From Salipiger thiooxidans (GTDB lineage Bacteria; Pseudomonadota; Alphaproteobacteria; Rhodobacterales; Rhodobacteraceae), in contig NZ_FNAV01000018.1 of NCBI RefSeq assembly GCF_900102075.1, positions 37,327-101,326 of the forward strand: DNA of 64,000 bases, in the 5' to 3' direction. Position 1 is the stretch's first letter. Every line of letters begins with the position of its first letter. The notes below the pieces were generated by a model. The model did no database searches and had not been told where the DNA came from. It saw nothing but the letters and a program-made list of their open reading frames with translations. Position numbers and translations under genes: made by a program. Shown here one piece after another: positions 35,801 through 44,023 of the stretch.

Positions 35801-36799
35801 ATGCCCCTGCCCCCCGTCCCCATGGTCGAAATCCACCGCGGCCCGCTGGCCGAAAGCCTGCACGTCGGTCACGCCGTGATCTGCGACGGCACCGGTCAGA
35901 TCGTCGAGGCCTGGGGCGACCCGGACAAGCTGGTGCTGCCGCGCAGCTCCGCCAAGATGATCCAGGCCCTGCCGCTGGTCGCCTCGGGCGCCGCCGCTGC
36001 CCGCCATCTGGCGGAGCCGCAGCTGGCGCTGGCCTGCGCCTCGCACGAGGGCGCACCGCTGCACGTCACCGCGGTCAACGCCTGGCTCGAGGACCTGGGC
36101 CTCACCGACGACGACCTGCGCTGCGGCGCCGAACCCTCGCGCGACAAGGCGCTGCGGTTCCAGATGATCCGCGACGAGGAAACCCCCTGCCAGGTGCACA
36201 ACAACTGCTCGGGCAAGCACGCGGGCTTCCTGACCCTGACCCAACACCTGCAGGCGGGCCCCGAATACGTCGATCCGGACCACGCGGTGCAGATCGCCGT
36301 GCGCGACGCATTCGAGACGGTGACCGACCAGTCGAGCCCGTTCTTCGGCATCGACGGCTGCTCGGCCCCCAACTACGCCACCACGATGCACGGCATGGCC
36401 CGCGCCATGGCCTGGTTCGCCACCGCCGGCCAGCGCAGCGACGCCCTGAGCCGCGCCGGCGCCCAGCTGGTGCAGGCGATGATCGCCTTCCCCGACTACG
36501 TGGCGGGCGACGGCCGCGCCTGTACGCTGCTGATGCGCGCCGCGAACGAGCCGGTGGCGATCAAGACCGGGGCCGAGGGCTATTTCATCGCGATTCTGCC
36601 GCAGCGCGGCCTCGGCATCGCGCTCAAGGTCGTCGACGGCGCCACCCGCGCCTCCAACTGCGCCATCGCCGCGATCCTCGTGAAACTGGGCGTGCTCGAC
36701 CCGGCGCATCCGGACGTGAACACGTTCCTCATCCCGGAAATCCGCAACTGGCGCGGCCTGCTCACCGGCGAGATCCGCCCGGCCCCGAGTTTTCCCTGA
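35801..36799 (+). CDS. asparaginase, type II-like (AnsA/COG4448 family)
   Basis: A 332-residue protein of the thermolabile Rhizobium-type asparaginase family, unrelated to the E. coli AnsA/B fold. Conserved motifs are VLPRSSAKMIQALPLV with the active-site S-x-x-K, ACASHEGAPLHV, CQVHNNCSGKHAGFL and FGIDGCSAPNYATTMHGMARAMAWF. It hydrolyses L-asparagine to aspartate and ammonia in the cytoplasm. ATG 35801 after GAAGG is preferred over an in-frame TTG at 35768. A strong terminator follows at 36848. Confidence 0.9.
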   Translation: MPLPPVPMVEIHRGPLAESLHVGHAVICDGTGQIVEAWGDPDKLVLPRSSAKMIQALPLVASGAAAARHLAEPQLALACASHEGAPLHVTAVNAWLEDLGLTDDDLRCGAEPSRDKALRFQMIRDEETPCQVHNNCSGKHAGFLTLTQHLQAGPEYVDPDHAVQIAVRDAFETVTDQSSPFFGIDGCSAPNYATTMHGMARAMAWFATAGQRSDALSRAGAQLVQAMIAFPDYVAGDGRACTLLMRAANEPVAIKTGAEGYFIAILPQRGLGIALKVVDGATRASNCAIAAILVKLGVLDPAHPDVNTFLIPEIRNWRGLLTGEIRPAPSFP

Positions 36800-36847
36800 C
36801 CGACCGCGCGGCACCGCGTCGCCATACACTGCATCGCCAAACATCGA

Positions 36848-36880
36848 ACGGCCCGCCCTCCGGACAGGAGCGCGGGCCGT
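36848..36880 (+). terminator. terminator after the asparaginase gene
   Basis: A 9-bp perfect stem (ACGGCCCGC 36848-36856 with GCGGGCCGT 36872-36880) is followed by CTCTTCATCTT. It lies about 50 nt past the stop codon and abuts the dispersed repeat that follows. Confidence 0.7.
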
Positions 36881-36885
36881 CTCTT

Positions 36886-36929
36886 CATCTTGCCCCTAAA
36901 CTCCGGGGAGTGTGAGGGGCTGGCCCCTC
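36886..36929 (+). repeat. 44-bp hairpin repeat, left copy flanking serB
   Basis: CATCTTGCCCCTAAACTCCG begins a 44-bp unit ending in a GAGGGGC-TG-GCCCCTC stem (36914-36929). It matches the reverse complement of 37901-37944 at 42 of 44 positions. The two copies bracket serB as inverted repeats. It lies just past the asparaginase terminator. Confidence 0.8.
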
Positions 36930-36944
36930 ACCGGCACCGATCCA

Positions 36945-37811
36945 TCAGCCGGAAAATTCGCTCCGGGCATAGCCCTGCAGGTAGAGAAGCGCCGTCAGGT
37001 CGCCGTGGTTCACCCGAAGGTCGCATTGCGCCTGCACCGAGGGCTTGGCGTGGAGCGCCACGCCCATGCCGGCGCGGGTCAGCATGCCGAGATCGTTCGC
37101 CCCGTCGCCCACCGCCAGCACGTCCGCCTCGGAGATGCCGAGCCGTGCCGAGATCTCCTCGAGCGCCTGCACCTTGGCCTCGCGGCCGAGGATCGGCCGC
37201 CCGACCTCGCCCGAGAGCCGGCCGGCGTCGGTCAGCAGGGTGTTGGCACGGTTTTCGTCGAAGCCCACCATCGTCGCCACGCGGGTGGTGAAGGCCGTAA
37301 AGCCGCCCGAGACCAGCGCCGCGTATGCGCCGTTCGCCTTCATCGTCGCGACCAGCGCGGGCCCGCCCGGCATCAGGGTGATGCGGGTCTCAAGCACCTT
37401 GTCGATGACGCCTTCCGGCAGGTCGCGCAGCAGCGCCACGCGCTCGGTCAGCGCGCCCTCGAAATCGAGTTCACCGTTCATGGCACGGGCTGTGATGTCC
37501 TTGACGTGGGCGCCGACACCAGCCTCCTCGGCCAGCTCGTCGATGCATTCCTGCTGGATCATCGTCGAGTCCATGTCGGCCAGCAGCATCTTCTTTCGCC
37601 GCCCTTCGGCAGGCAGGAGGTTCAGGTCGGCCTGATCGGCGACCGAGGCGCCCAGCCCCTCGAGGTTCGACGGTGCCACGCCGACCGGGAATTCCGCCGC
37701 CTCGCCCTGCGAGAGCCAGGTGACGTCGCCGCCCCCGGTGGCATTGCGCAGCGCCGAGACGAGCGCGGGCTCGAGGCCGCCGGGTCGGGCGATGAGCGAG
37801 ACGATGAACAT
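36945..37811 (-). CDS. serB: phosphoserine phosphatase
   Basis: A 288-residue HAD-superfamily phosphatase, the last step of serine biosynthesis. An N-terminal ACT-like segment (MFIVSLIARPGGLEPALVSAL) is followed by the catalytic motif LLADMDSTMIQQECIDELAE (nucleophile and acid/base aspartates). Later motifs are ALVSGGFTAFTTRVA, GREAKVQALEE and AVGDGANDLGMLTRAGMGVALHAKP. ATG 37811 begins the conserved domain; the open frame upstream is only the repeat sequence read through. It is flanked by inverted copies of the same hairpin repeat. Confidence 0.96.
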   Translation of the reverse strand: MFIVSLIARPGGLEPALVSALRNATGGGDVTWLSQGEAAEFPVGVAPSNLEGLGASVADQADLNLLPAEGRRKKMLLADMDSTMIQQECIDELAEEAGVGAHVKDITARAMNGELDFEGALTERVALLRDLPEGVIDKVLETRITLMPGGPALVATMKANGAYAALVSGGFTAFTTRVATMVGFDENRANTLLTDAGRLSGEVGRPILGREAKVQALEEISARLGISEADVLAVGDGANDLGMLTRAGMGVALHAKPSVQAQCDLRVNHGDLTALLYLQGYARSEFSG

Positions 37812-37900
37812 GGGCGCGGTCTCCTGATCCGATGCGCGGCGTGTCTCGCATGGCGCGCCGGGATTTTCCAGCCCCGCGCGTGCGTCACCGCTGCGCCGGC

Positions 37901-37944
37901 GAGGGGCCAGCCCCTCGCGCTCCCCGGAGTTTAGGGGCAAGATG
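37901..37944 (-). repeat. 44-bp hairpin repeat, right copy flanking serB
   Basis: The inverted partner of 36886-36929, with GAGGGGC-CA-GCCCCTC at 37901-37916 and ending in GGGGCAAGATG. It lies about 90 nt upstream of the serB start, so it may be within or next to its leader. Confidence 0.8.
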
Positions 37945-38009
37945 AAAGGCGGGCGCCGGCGCGTCGTTGGGGATCTTGTGCAGGCGGCCCGTCGGTGTGG
38001 CGCGCTGCC

Positions 38010-39800
38010 TCAGCGTTCGGTGAGCTTGAGTTCGATGCGGCGGTTCTGGGCGCGGGCATCGGCGGTGTCGGAGGGGTCGATCGGCTGGTACTGGCCGAAA
38101 CCATTGGCCGAGAGCCGGTCCGGCGGGATGCCGAGGAAGTCGACAAGGTAGCGCACCACCGACAGCGCCCGCGCCTGGCTCAGTTCCCAGTTGTCCGAGA
38201 AGCGCGCGCCGGGGCGCAGCGGGATGTCGTCGGTATGGCCGTCAACGCGGATGATCCAGTCGAGCCCCTCGGGAATGTCGGCCATCACGTTGCGCAGGAT
38301 GCTGGCGATCTTGGCGATCTCCATCTGGCCCGAGCGCGACAGTTCGGCCTCGCCCGGCGCGAAGAGCACCTCGGAGGAGAAGACGAAGCGGTCGCCCTCG
38401 ATGCGGACGCCTTCCTGGTTGCCGATCACTTCGCGCAACCGTCCGAAGAACTCCGAGCGGTAGCGTTCGAGGTCCTTGGCCTGATCCTCGAGCCGCTGGC
38501 GTTCGGCTTCCTCGAGCTGGCGCCGGCGGCGTTCCTCGGCGGCGACGCGGGCCAGCGCGGCGTTGAGCTCGGAGCCGAGGTTCTGGAGCTGCACCTGCGC
38601 GTCCACGTCGCGCTCCTTGGCGTCGTCGAGCAGGCCCTGCAGCTGCGAGAGCTGCGTGCGCAGCGCCGAGACCTGCTGGTTCAGCAGCTCGGTCTGGCGC
38701 TCGGCCGCACCGGCGCGCTGCTCGGCCTCGCCGGCGCGGCCCTCGGTGTCGGAGAGCTCGGCGCGGGCGGCCGCCAGCAGCGCGGCCTGGCGTTCCGCCT
38801 CGGAGAGCCGAGCGCCAGCCTTGGCCTCGGCCGCCTTCTGCGCGGCGAGCGCCGCCGCGAGCCGGTCGCGCAGGTCGGCGGTGCTGCTCTCGGCATCGCC
38901 CTGCGCCGCCAGCGCCGCGGCAAGACGGGCATCAAGGTCGTCGCTCGCGTCGCGGGCGGCGGCCAGCAGGGTCAGCGTCTCCTCGGCCTTCCGGCGCTGT
39001 TCCTCGAGCGCCATGGTCATCGCGGTCAGCTCGGTGTCGGAGGATTCGAGCCGCGCGCGCAAGGCGGCGGCGGCCTCGGCCTCGGCGAGGCGCTGCGCCT
39101 CCTCGTCGGTCAGGTCCTGCTGCAATTCATCGACGCGGGTCGTGAGCCCGCCCATGGTCTCGGCCTGCTCGGCGTTGCGGGCGCGCAGATCCTCGACCAG
39201 CGCCTCGAGCGCCTCGCGGCGGGCGGCGGCGAGACGGGCAGCCTCGGCCTGCGCGTCGACCTCGGTGCGGGCCTGCGCCAGCGCCAGGTCCAGCGCGTCG
39301 CGTTCGGAGGTCACCGCGTCGCGGGCGGCCTCGAGCTCGGCCTGTGTGGCGGTCAACTCGGTGATGGTGGCACGCGCGTCATCGCGGTCCGACAGCAGCG
39401 CCGCGACCTGTTCCTCGAAGGAGGCGATGCGCCCCTGCGCCGCCTGCAGTTCCTCCGCCTGGCGGTCGCGGGCGGCGGTCAGCGTGGCGATCAGGCCCTG
39501 CTGTTCCGCGAGCCGGGTCTCGTTGTCGTCGAGCGTGGTCTGCAGCTCGCCCAGACGGGCGGTGAGCTGACTGTTCTCGCGTTCCTGCAGGCCAAGCGCC
39601 TGGCTCAGCTCCGCCAGTTCCGAGGACAGCCGGTCGAGCTGGCTTTCCTGCCCGGTGATGGTGTCGCGCAACACCGACTGGATGACCATGAAGATGGTCA
39701 GCACGAACATCAGCACCAGCAGGAGGCCGGTCATCGCGTCGACGAAGCCCGGCCAGATGTTGGCCTGGAAGCGCGCGCCGGTGCGTCGCGACAGGGCCAT
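38010..39800 (-). CDS. MotB-like OmpA-domain protein with very long coiled coil
   Basis: A 596-residue protein built like a motor stator B subunit. A short cytoplasmic N-terminus leads into one transmembrane helix (about residues 17-43) containing D21 in FVDAMTGLLLVLMFVL, equivalent to the proton-carrying aspartate of MotB. About 390 residues of alanine/glutamate-rich coiled coil follow. A C-terminal OmpA/MotB peptidoglycan-binding domain ends it (VLFAPGEAELS..., VDGHTDDIPLRPG, NWELSQARALSVVRYLV, GFGQYQPI...ARAQNRRIELKL). The stator partner is encoded immediately upstream with a 3-nt gap. No flagellar genes are nearby. The coiled coil should span a large part of the periplasm. Confidence 0.88.
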   Translation of the reverse strand: MALSRRTGARFQANIWPGFVDAMTGLLLVLMFVLTIFMVIQSVLRDTITGQESQLDRLSSELAELSQALGLQERENSQLTARLGELQTTLDDNETRLAEQQGLIATLTAARDRQAEELQAAQGRIASFEEQVAALLSDRDDARATITELTATQAELEAARDAVTSERDALDLALAQARTEVDAQAEAARLAAARREALEALVEDLRARNAEQAETMGGLTTRVDELQQDLTDEEAQRLAEAEAAAALRARLESSDTELTAMTMALEEQRRKAEETLTLLAAARDASDDLDARLAAALAAQGDAESSTADLRDRLAAALAAQKAAEAKAGARLSEAERQAALLAAARAELSDTEGRAGEAEQRAGAAERQTELLNQQVSALRTQLSQLQGLLDDAKERDVDAQVQLQNLGSELNAALARVAAEERRRRQLEEAERQRLEDQAKDLERYRSEFFGRLREVIGNQEGVRIEGDRFVFSSEVLFAPGEAELSRSGQMEIAKIASILRNVMADIPEGLDWIIRVDGHTDDIPLRPGARFSDNWELSQARALSVVRYLVDFLGIPPDRLSANGFGQYQPIDPSDTADARAQNRRIELKLTER

Positions 39801-39803
39801 GAA

Positions 39804-41012
39804 TCAGGCCTCGCCCTTCGGTCGCGCCGGCCGGATGGTCAGCGACGGCGCCGCCGCCTGCGGCTGGTTGGCGAGCTTGGAGAGCGTGCGGTTCAGACTG
39901 CTGAGGTCGGTGCGGAGCTCGGCCATGGTCTCCTGCCGGCCGGCGGAGATCTCTTCCAGCAAGCGCAGCATCTGCACGTCGATCGACCGCAGCCGCATGC
40001 GGCTTTCGGCGTCGAAGCCTTCGGCGGCGTCGCGTTCGGCCAGCACCTCGGCCAGCCGCTCCTGCCCCTCGGCGATGCGGGCCAGCGAGTTGGCCGAGGG
40101 TGCCGTGGCCTCGAGCCGCTCGGTCATGCGCTCGACCGAATCCGCGAGCTGCCCGAGCCGGGCATCGACCTCGTTCTGGCCCTCCTGCGCGCGGGCGAAC
40201 ATCAGCGTGAGCCGCTCCATCTGGTCGGTCATCTGGTCGAGCACCTGCTCGACCACGCCGGTGTCACCGGCGCTGTCGCCATCGCCCGAGAAGCTGAGCT
40301 TGGTGATGGTGCTGAGCCATTCCTCGAGCTCGCGGTAGAAGCGGTTCTGGCCGTGACCCGCGAAGAGCTCGAGCAGGCCCACGATCAGCGAGCCCGCAAG
40401 GCCCAGCAGCGACGAGGCGAAGGCCACGCCCATGCCGCCGAGCTGGCTTTCCAGACCCGACATCAGCCGGGTGAACACGTCCATGTTCGACTCGCCCTGC
40501 TCGGGCGCGAGGCTGCGGATCGTGTCGACCAGCGCCGGCACCGTGGTGGCAAGGCCGTAGAAGGTGCCGAGAAGGCCGAGGAAGATCAGCAGCGAGACGA
40601 GGTAGCGGGTGATCTCGCGCGCCTCGTCGATGCGGGTGGCCACCGAGTCGAGGATCGAGCGGGTCGAGGTCGTGGTGATCTGCATCCGCCGGTCGCGCCG
40701 GCGCAGCAGGGCCGCGAGGGGGGCCAGCAGCCGGGGCGCCTGCGCGCCCGCGTCGCGGTCGGTGACGAAGCGTTCGATCCAGCGCACCGAGGTGATGAGC
40801 TGCGCGACCTGAAAGAAACAGGCGAGCACACCAAGCACGAAGACGAAGACGATAAAGCCGTTGAGCCACGGGTTCGCCTGGAACACCGGCAGCACCCGCG
40901 GAAGGGCGACGACGCCGCCCGCGACGCAAAGGCCGATGACCGCGAGCATGAGGGCGATCTGGCGTACGGGCTGGCTGAAGTGTGGCTCGGCCTCGAGGTC
41001 GGGCGTGTCCAT
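39804..41012 (-). CDS. MotA/TolQ/ExbB-like proton channel protein
   Basis: A 402-residue protein with hydrophobic segments near residues 20-40, 52-72, 136-158 and 193-217. The MotA/ExbB signature LLIFLGLLGTFYGLATTVPAL and MGVAFASSLLGLAGSLIVGLLELF mark the last two. A cytoplasmic helical C-terminus of about 180 residues contains coiled-coil sequence (EVDARLGQLADSVERMTERLEA). With the MotB-like protein it should form a proton-driven 5:2-type unit. The family resembles biopolymer transporter/motor proteins, but the cargo is unknown. ATG 41012 follows AGGGA. Confidence 0.85.
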   Translation of the reverse strand: MDTPDLEAEPHFSQPVRQIALMLAVIGLCVAGGVVALPRVLPVFQANPWLNGFIVFVFVLGVLACFFQVAQLITSVRWIERFVTDRDAGAQAPRLLAPLAALLRRRDRRMQITTTSTRSILDSVATRIDEAREITRYLVSLLIFLGLLGTFYGLATTVPALVDTIRSLAPEQGESNMDVFTRLMSGLESQLGGMGVAFASSLLGLAGSLIVGLLELFAGHGQNRFYRELEEWLSTITKLSFSGDGDSAGDTGVVEQVLDQMTDQMERLTLMFARAQEGQNEVDARLGQLADSVERMTERLEATAPSANSLARIAEGQERLAEVLAERDAAEGFDAESRMRLRSIDVQMLRLLEEISAGRQETMAELRTDLSSLNRTLSKLANQPQAAAPSLTIRPARPKGEA

Positions 41013-41076
41013 TTATGTCCCTGGCGGTGGTTCTGGCATCGGTCCTGTCGGAGCCGAGCCTATTGCGGCAGCCGAA

Positions 41077-41619
41077 TCAAGCCAAGCGGTTATCCGAAAG
41101 TTGCCGCACACGATCCTGCAACCAGTGCAGTTCCGCATCGGGTATGCCCAGCGCATCGAGATGCGACGCCGTATTGTAGAGGTATTCGGTGTTCGGACCG
41201 CGCCCGCCGATGGCGCGCGAGATGATGTCGGCCTGCTCTTCGAGCGGCAGACCGCCGCAATACTGAACGTGGTGCGGATCGATGACATAGGTCACCGCCT
41301 CGACCCGCCGGCCGTCGCGCAGATCCACGTGAAGCATTTTCTCGAGATAGGCCGACGAGATCAGCTCGCGCTCGCGCAGGTAAGCCAGGGTTACATCTTC
41401 GCGTCCCCCGGCGGCGCGCAGCGCCAGCCCCTCGCAGAGCGCCCCGGGCTGTTCGTCGAGCGCCAGCACCAGGCCGGGCTCATCCTCGGTGCCGCGATGG
41501 TGGATCGAGCGCATGCAGAAGCTGCGGTGGTAGTCGGGGAGGATGGCATGCGCCTCCTCGGCGACCTCGAAGCCGGGATTCCACAGGAGCGAGCCGTAGC
41601 CGAAGACCCAAAGCGCCAT
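41077..41619 (-). CDS. ChaC-like gamma-glutamylcyclotransferase
   Basis: A 180-residue protein beginning MALWVFGYGSLLWNPGFEV; YGSLLWNP is the substrate-binding loop of the gamma-glutamylcyclotransferase fold. RSFCMRSIHHRGTEDEPGLVLALDEQPG, followed by EVVTY-like VEAVTYVIDPHHVQYCGGLPLEEQADII, fits ChaC proteins, which cleave glutathione to 5-oxoproline and Cys-Gly. The start at ATG 41619 is chosen for the conserved N-terminus. It is divergent from the DUF2125 gene. Confidence 0.92.
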   Translation of the reverse strand: MALWVFGYGSLLWNPGFEVAEEAHAILPDYHRSFCMRSIHHRGTEDEPGLVLALDEQPGALCEGLALRAAGGREDVTLAYLRERELISSAYLEKMLHVDLRDGRRVEAVTYVIDPHHVQYCGGLPLEEQADIISRAIGGRGPNTEYLYNTASHLDALGIPDAELHWLQDRVRQLSDNRLA

Positions 41620-41686
41620 GATTTCTGGTCCTTTCCTTTGCCAAGCTGTAAACACCATGCGGCAGGGGCATGAAAAGGGGGGCGCC

Positions 41687-42634
41687 GTGAAACGACTGGC
41701 AATTCTGGTGATCGTCGCGGCGCTGGCATGGTCCGGCTTCTGGGCATTTTCCGCATGGGCGCAGAAACGGGCGATCGAGGGCTGGGCCGAGGACCGCCGC
41801 GCCGACGGCTGGGAGGTGAGCTACGACGACCTCGCCATCCGCGGCTTCCCGAATCGTCTCGACACCACCTTCACCGGCCTGCTGCTTGCCGATCCCGGCA
41901 GCAACACCGTCTGGGAGGCGCCCTTCCTGCAGGTTCTCCAGATGGTCTGGAGCCGCGATCACGTCATCATCGCCTTTCCCGACGAGCAGGTGCTGACCCG
42001 CGATGGCGCGCGCTACGAGATGAGCTCCGAGGGGCTGCGCGCCAGCCTCGTGCGCGACGACGGCTACCTTCTGCGCGCCCACGCCGAGGCCGATGTCCTG
42101 AACGTCTCCGGCGAGGCGCCTCTGGCGCTGTCGGACCTGACTGCCGCCATCGACCGGCTCGAGGGCGAGGACCGCACCTACCGCGTCGCCGTCAACGCCG
42201 AGGGCATCGCCACCGGCGGGCGCATCTCGGGCGGCGGCGACGACGGGCTGCGGCTCGACAGCACCGTGGCGCTGGCCGAGCCGCTACGCCCCGAGACCTA
42301 CGCCGACGCGCAGCCGACCCGCATCGAGATCCGCCGCGCGGAAATCGGCATGGACGCGCTGCAGCTCGCTGCCACCGGCGAGCTCGACGTGGACGAGGAC
42401 GGCTACCCCGAGGGCGAGCTGTCGCTCCGGGTCGAGAACTTGCGCGAGGCCATCGAGGCCGAACGCCAGGCCGGCCGGGTGCCATCCGAGGTGCTGTCGC
42501 TGATCGAGAGCGCGGCGCAGCTGCTGGCCGGGCTCTCGGGGCGCGAGGACACCATCGACCTCACCTTCGAGTTCCGCGACCGCCGGACCTGGCTCGGGTT
42601 CCTGCCGCTCGGCAAGGCACCGCAGCTGCACTGA
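41687..42634 (+). CDS. DUF2125 family protein
   Basis: A 315-residue protein with an N-terminal membrane anchor or signal (LAILVIVAALAWSGFWAFSAWA) and a periplasmic domain of repeating beta strands: GWEVSYDDLAIRGFPNRLDTTFTGLLLADPG, ALLRAHAEADVLN, LQLAATGELDVDEDGYPEGELSLRVENL. GFPNRLD is a recurrent DUF2125 motif. The fold suggests an AsmA/LPS-transport-like beta protein, but function is unknown. Start GTG 41687 follows AAAAGGGGGG; an ATG at 41657 is possible. Confidence 0.85.
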   Translation: MKRLAILVIVAALAWSGFWAFSAWAQKRAIEGWAEDRRADGWEVSYDDLAIRGFPNRLDTTFTGLLLADPGSNTVWEAPFLQVLQMVWSRDHVIIAFPDEQVLTRDGARYEMSSEGLRASLVRDDGYLLRAHAEADVLNVSGEAPLALSDLTAAIDRLEGEDRTYRVAVNAEGIATGGRISGGGDDGLRLDSTVALAEPLRPETYADAQPTRIEIRRAEIGMDALQLAATGELDVDEDGYPEGELSLRVENLREAIEAERQAGRVPSEVLSLIESAAQLLAGLSGREDTIDLTFEFRDRRTWLGFLPLGKAPQLH

Positions 42635-42685
42635 GCGCGCCCGCGGCATCTTGCGCCGCGCCCCGTTCCCGGGAACAGTGCGCGC

Positions 42686-43960
42686 ATGACCGACCTGTCC
42701 CACCGCATCGAAGCCAGGCGCGACGAGCTGATCGCGCTCACGCAGGATCTCATCCGCATCCCGACACTGAACCCGCCGGGCGAGAACTACCGGGCGATCT
42801 GCGACTACCTGCACCACCGGCTCGCGGCGCGCGGCTTTGCCTGCGAGCTGGTGCGCGCGGTGGGTGCCCCCGGCGACAGCGACCGCTACCCGCGCTGGAA
42901 CCTCGTGGCCCGGCGCGAGGGCACCCGCCCGGGCGACTGCGTGCATTTCAACTCGCACCACGACGTGGTCGAGGTCGGCAAGGGCTGGACCCGCGACGCG
43001 TTCGGCGCCGAGCTTGACGGCGACCGCATCTACGGGCGCGGCGCCTGTGACATGAAGGGCGGGCTCGCCGCCTCGATCATCGCCGCCGAGGCCTTTCTCG
43101 AGACCCACCCCGACCACGCCGGCGCCGTCGAGATCAGCGCCACCGCCGACGAGGAATCCGGCGGCTATGGCGGCGTTGCTTATCTTGCGCGCGAGGGCTG
43201 GTTCGCGCCCGAGCGGGTGCAGCATGTCATCATCCCCGAGCCGCTCAACAAGGACCGGATCTGTCTTGGCCACCGTGGCGGCTGGTGGGCCGAGATCGAG
43301 ACCAAGGGCGAGATCGCTCACGGCTCCATGCCCTTCCTCGGCGATTGTGCCGTGCGCCACATGGGCGCCGTGCTGGCGGCCTTCGAAGAGCGGCTCTTCC
43401 CCGCGATGGCGGCGCGTCACACCGAGATGCCGGTGGTGCCCGAGGGGGCGCGGTCCTCGACCATGAACATCAACGCCATCCACGGCGGCCAGCCCGAGAA
43501 CCCGCCCGATTTCGACGGGCTGCCCGCCCATTGCGTTCCCGACAGCTGCCGCATCGTGATCGACCGGCGCTTCCTGATCGAGGAAACCGTCGAGGGCGTG
43601 CGCGACGAGGTGATCGGCCTGCTCGACGATCTCAAGGCGCGGCGCGAGAACTTCGACTACGAGATCCGCGAACTCAACCGGGTGATCCCCTCGATGACCG
43701 ACCGCGACGCCCCTGTGGTGCGCACCGTCACCGAGGCCATCCGCGAGGAGCTGGGGCTCGAGGCCAGCTACGTCGCCTCCCCCGGCAGCTACGACCAGAA
43801 GCACATCGACCGCATCGGCAAGCTGAAGAACTGCATCGCCTACGGGCCGGGCGTGCTGGAGCTGGCGCACAAGCCCGACGAGTGGGTCGGCGTCACCGAC
43901 ATGCTCGACAGCGCGCGGGTGATGGGGCGCAGCCTCGAACGGCTGCTGCTGCCCTCCTAG
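42686..43960 (+). CDS. M20-family metallohydrolase (ArgE/DapE-like)
   Basis: A 424-residue cytosolic di-zinc amidohydrolase. FNSHHDVVEVGKGWTRDAF contains the first metal histidine and aspartate, and YGRGACDMKGGLAASIIAAEAF the bridging aspartate. ATADEESGGYGGVAYLA contains the catalytic EE. The dimerisation domain includes GEIAHGSMPFLGDCAV, and the final histidine is in LELAHKPDEWVGVTDM. ArgE, DapE and carbamoylase members cannot be separated by eye; acetylornithine deacetylase/succinyl-DAP desuccinylase type is the best label. A bidirectional terminator separates it from panC. Confidence 0.88.
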   Translation: MTDLSHRIEARRDELIALTQDLIRIPTLNPPGENYRAICDYLHHRLAARGFACELVRAVGAPGDSDRYPRWNLVARREGTRPGDCVHFNSHHDVVEVGKGWTRDAFGAELDGDRIYGRGACDMKGGLAASIIAAEAFLETHPDHAGAVEISATADEESGGYGGVAYLAREGWFAPERVQHVIIPEPLNKDRICLGHRGGWWAEIETKGEIAHGSMPFLGDCAVRHMGAVLAAFEERLFPAMAARHTEMPVVPEGARSSTMNINAIHGGQPENPPDFDGLPAHCVPDSCRIVIDRRFLIEETVEGVRDEVIGLLDDLKARRENFDYEIRELNRVIPSMTDRDAPVVRTVTEAIREELGLEASYVASPGSYDQKHIDRIGKLKNCIAYGPGVLELAHKPDEWVGVTDMLDSARVMGRSLERLLLPS

Positions 43961-43967
43961 ACCGCGA

Positions 43968-43991
43968 AAGGGGGCCCAGCGCGGCCCCCTT
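43968..43991. terminator. bidirectional terminator between convergent M20 gene and panC
   Basis: A 9-bp perfect stem (AAGGGGGCC 43968-43976 with GGCCCCCTT 43983-43991, 6-nt loop) is bracketed by A-rich and T-containing flanks. It can serve both convergent transcripts. Confidence 0.75.
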
Positions 43992-44023
43992 CCCTTGCGA
44001 AAAAGGCAGCGCCGCGCCCGGCC

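Noticed and set aside
36890..37291. Short proteins beginning MPLNSGE at the repeats around serB
   Set aside because: The frame is created by the 44-bp hairpin repeat itself and then runs antisense through serB; such calls are repeat artefacts.
38010..41012. Zorya-type defence system (ZorA/ZorB)
   Set aside because: The two proteins share the general MotA/MotB plan, but no ZorC, ZorD or ZorE-like gene is nearby and the neighbours are housekeeping genes.
37995..41225. About 1,000-codon frame antisense to the motor pair
   Set aside because: Low-complexity leucine/glycine/arginine composition with no family motifs, while both sense genes are convincing.
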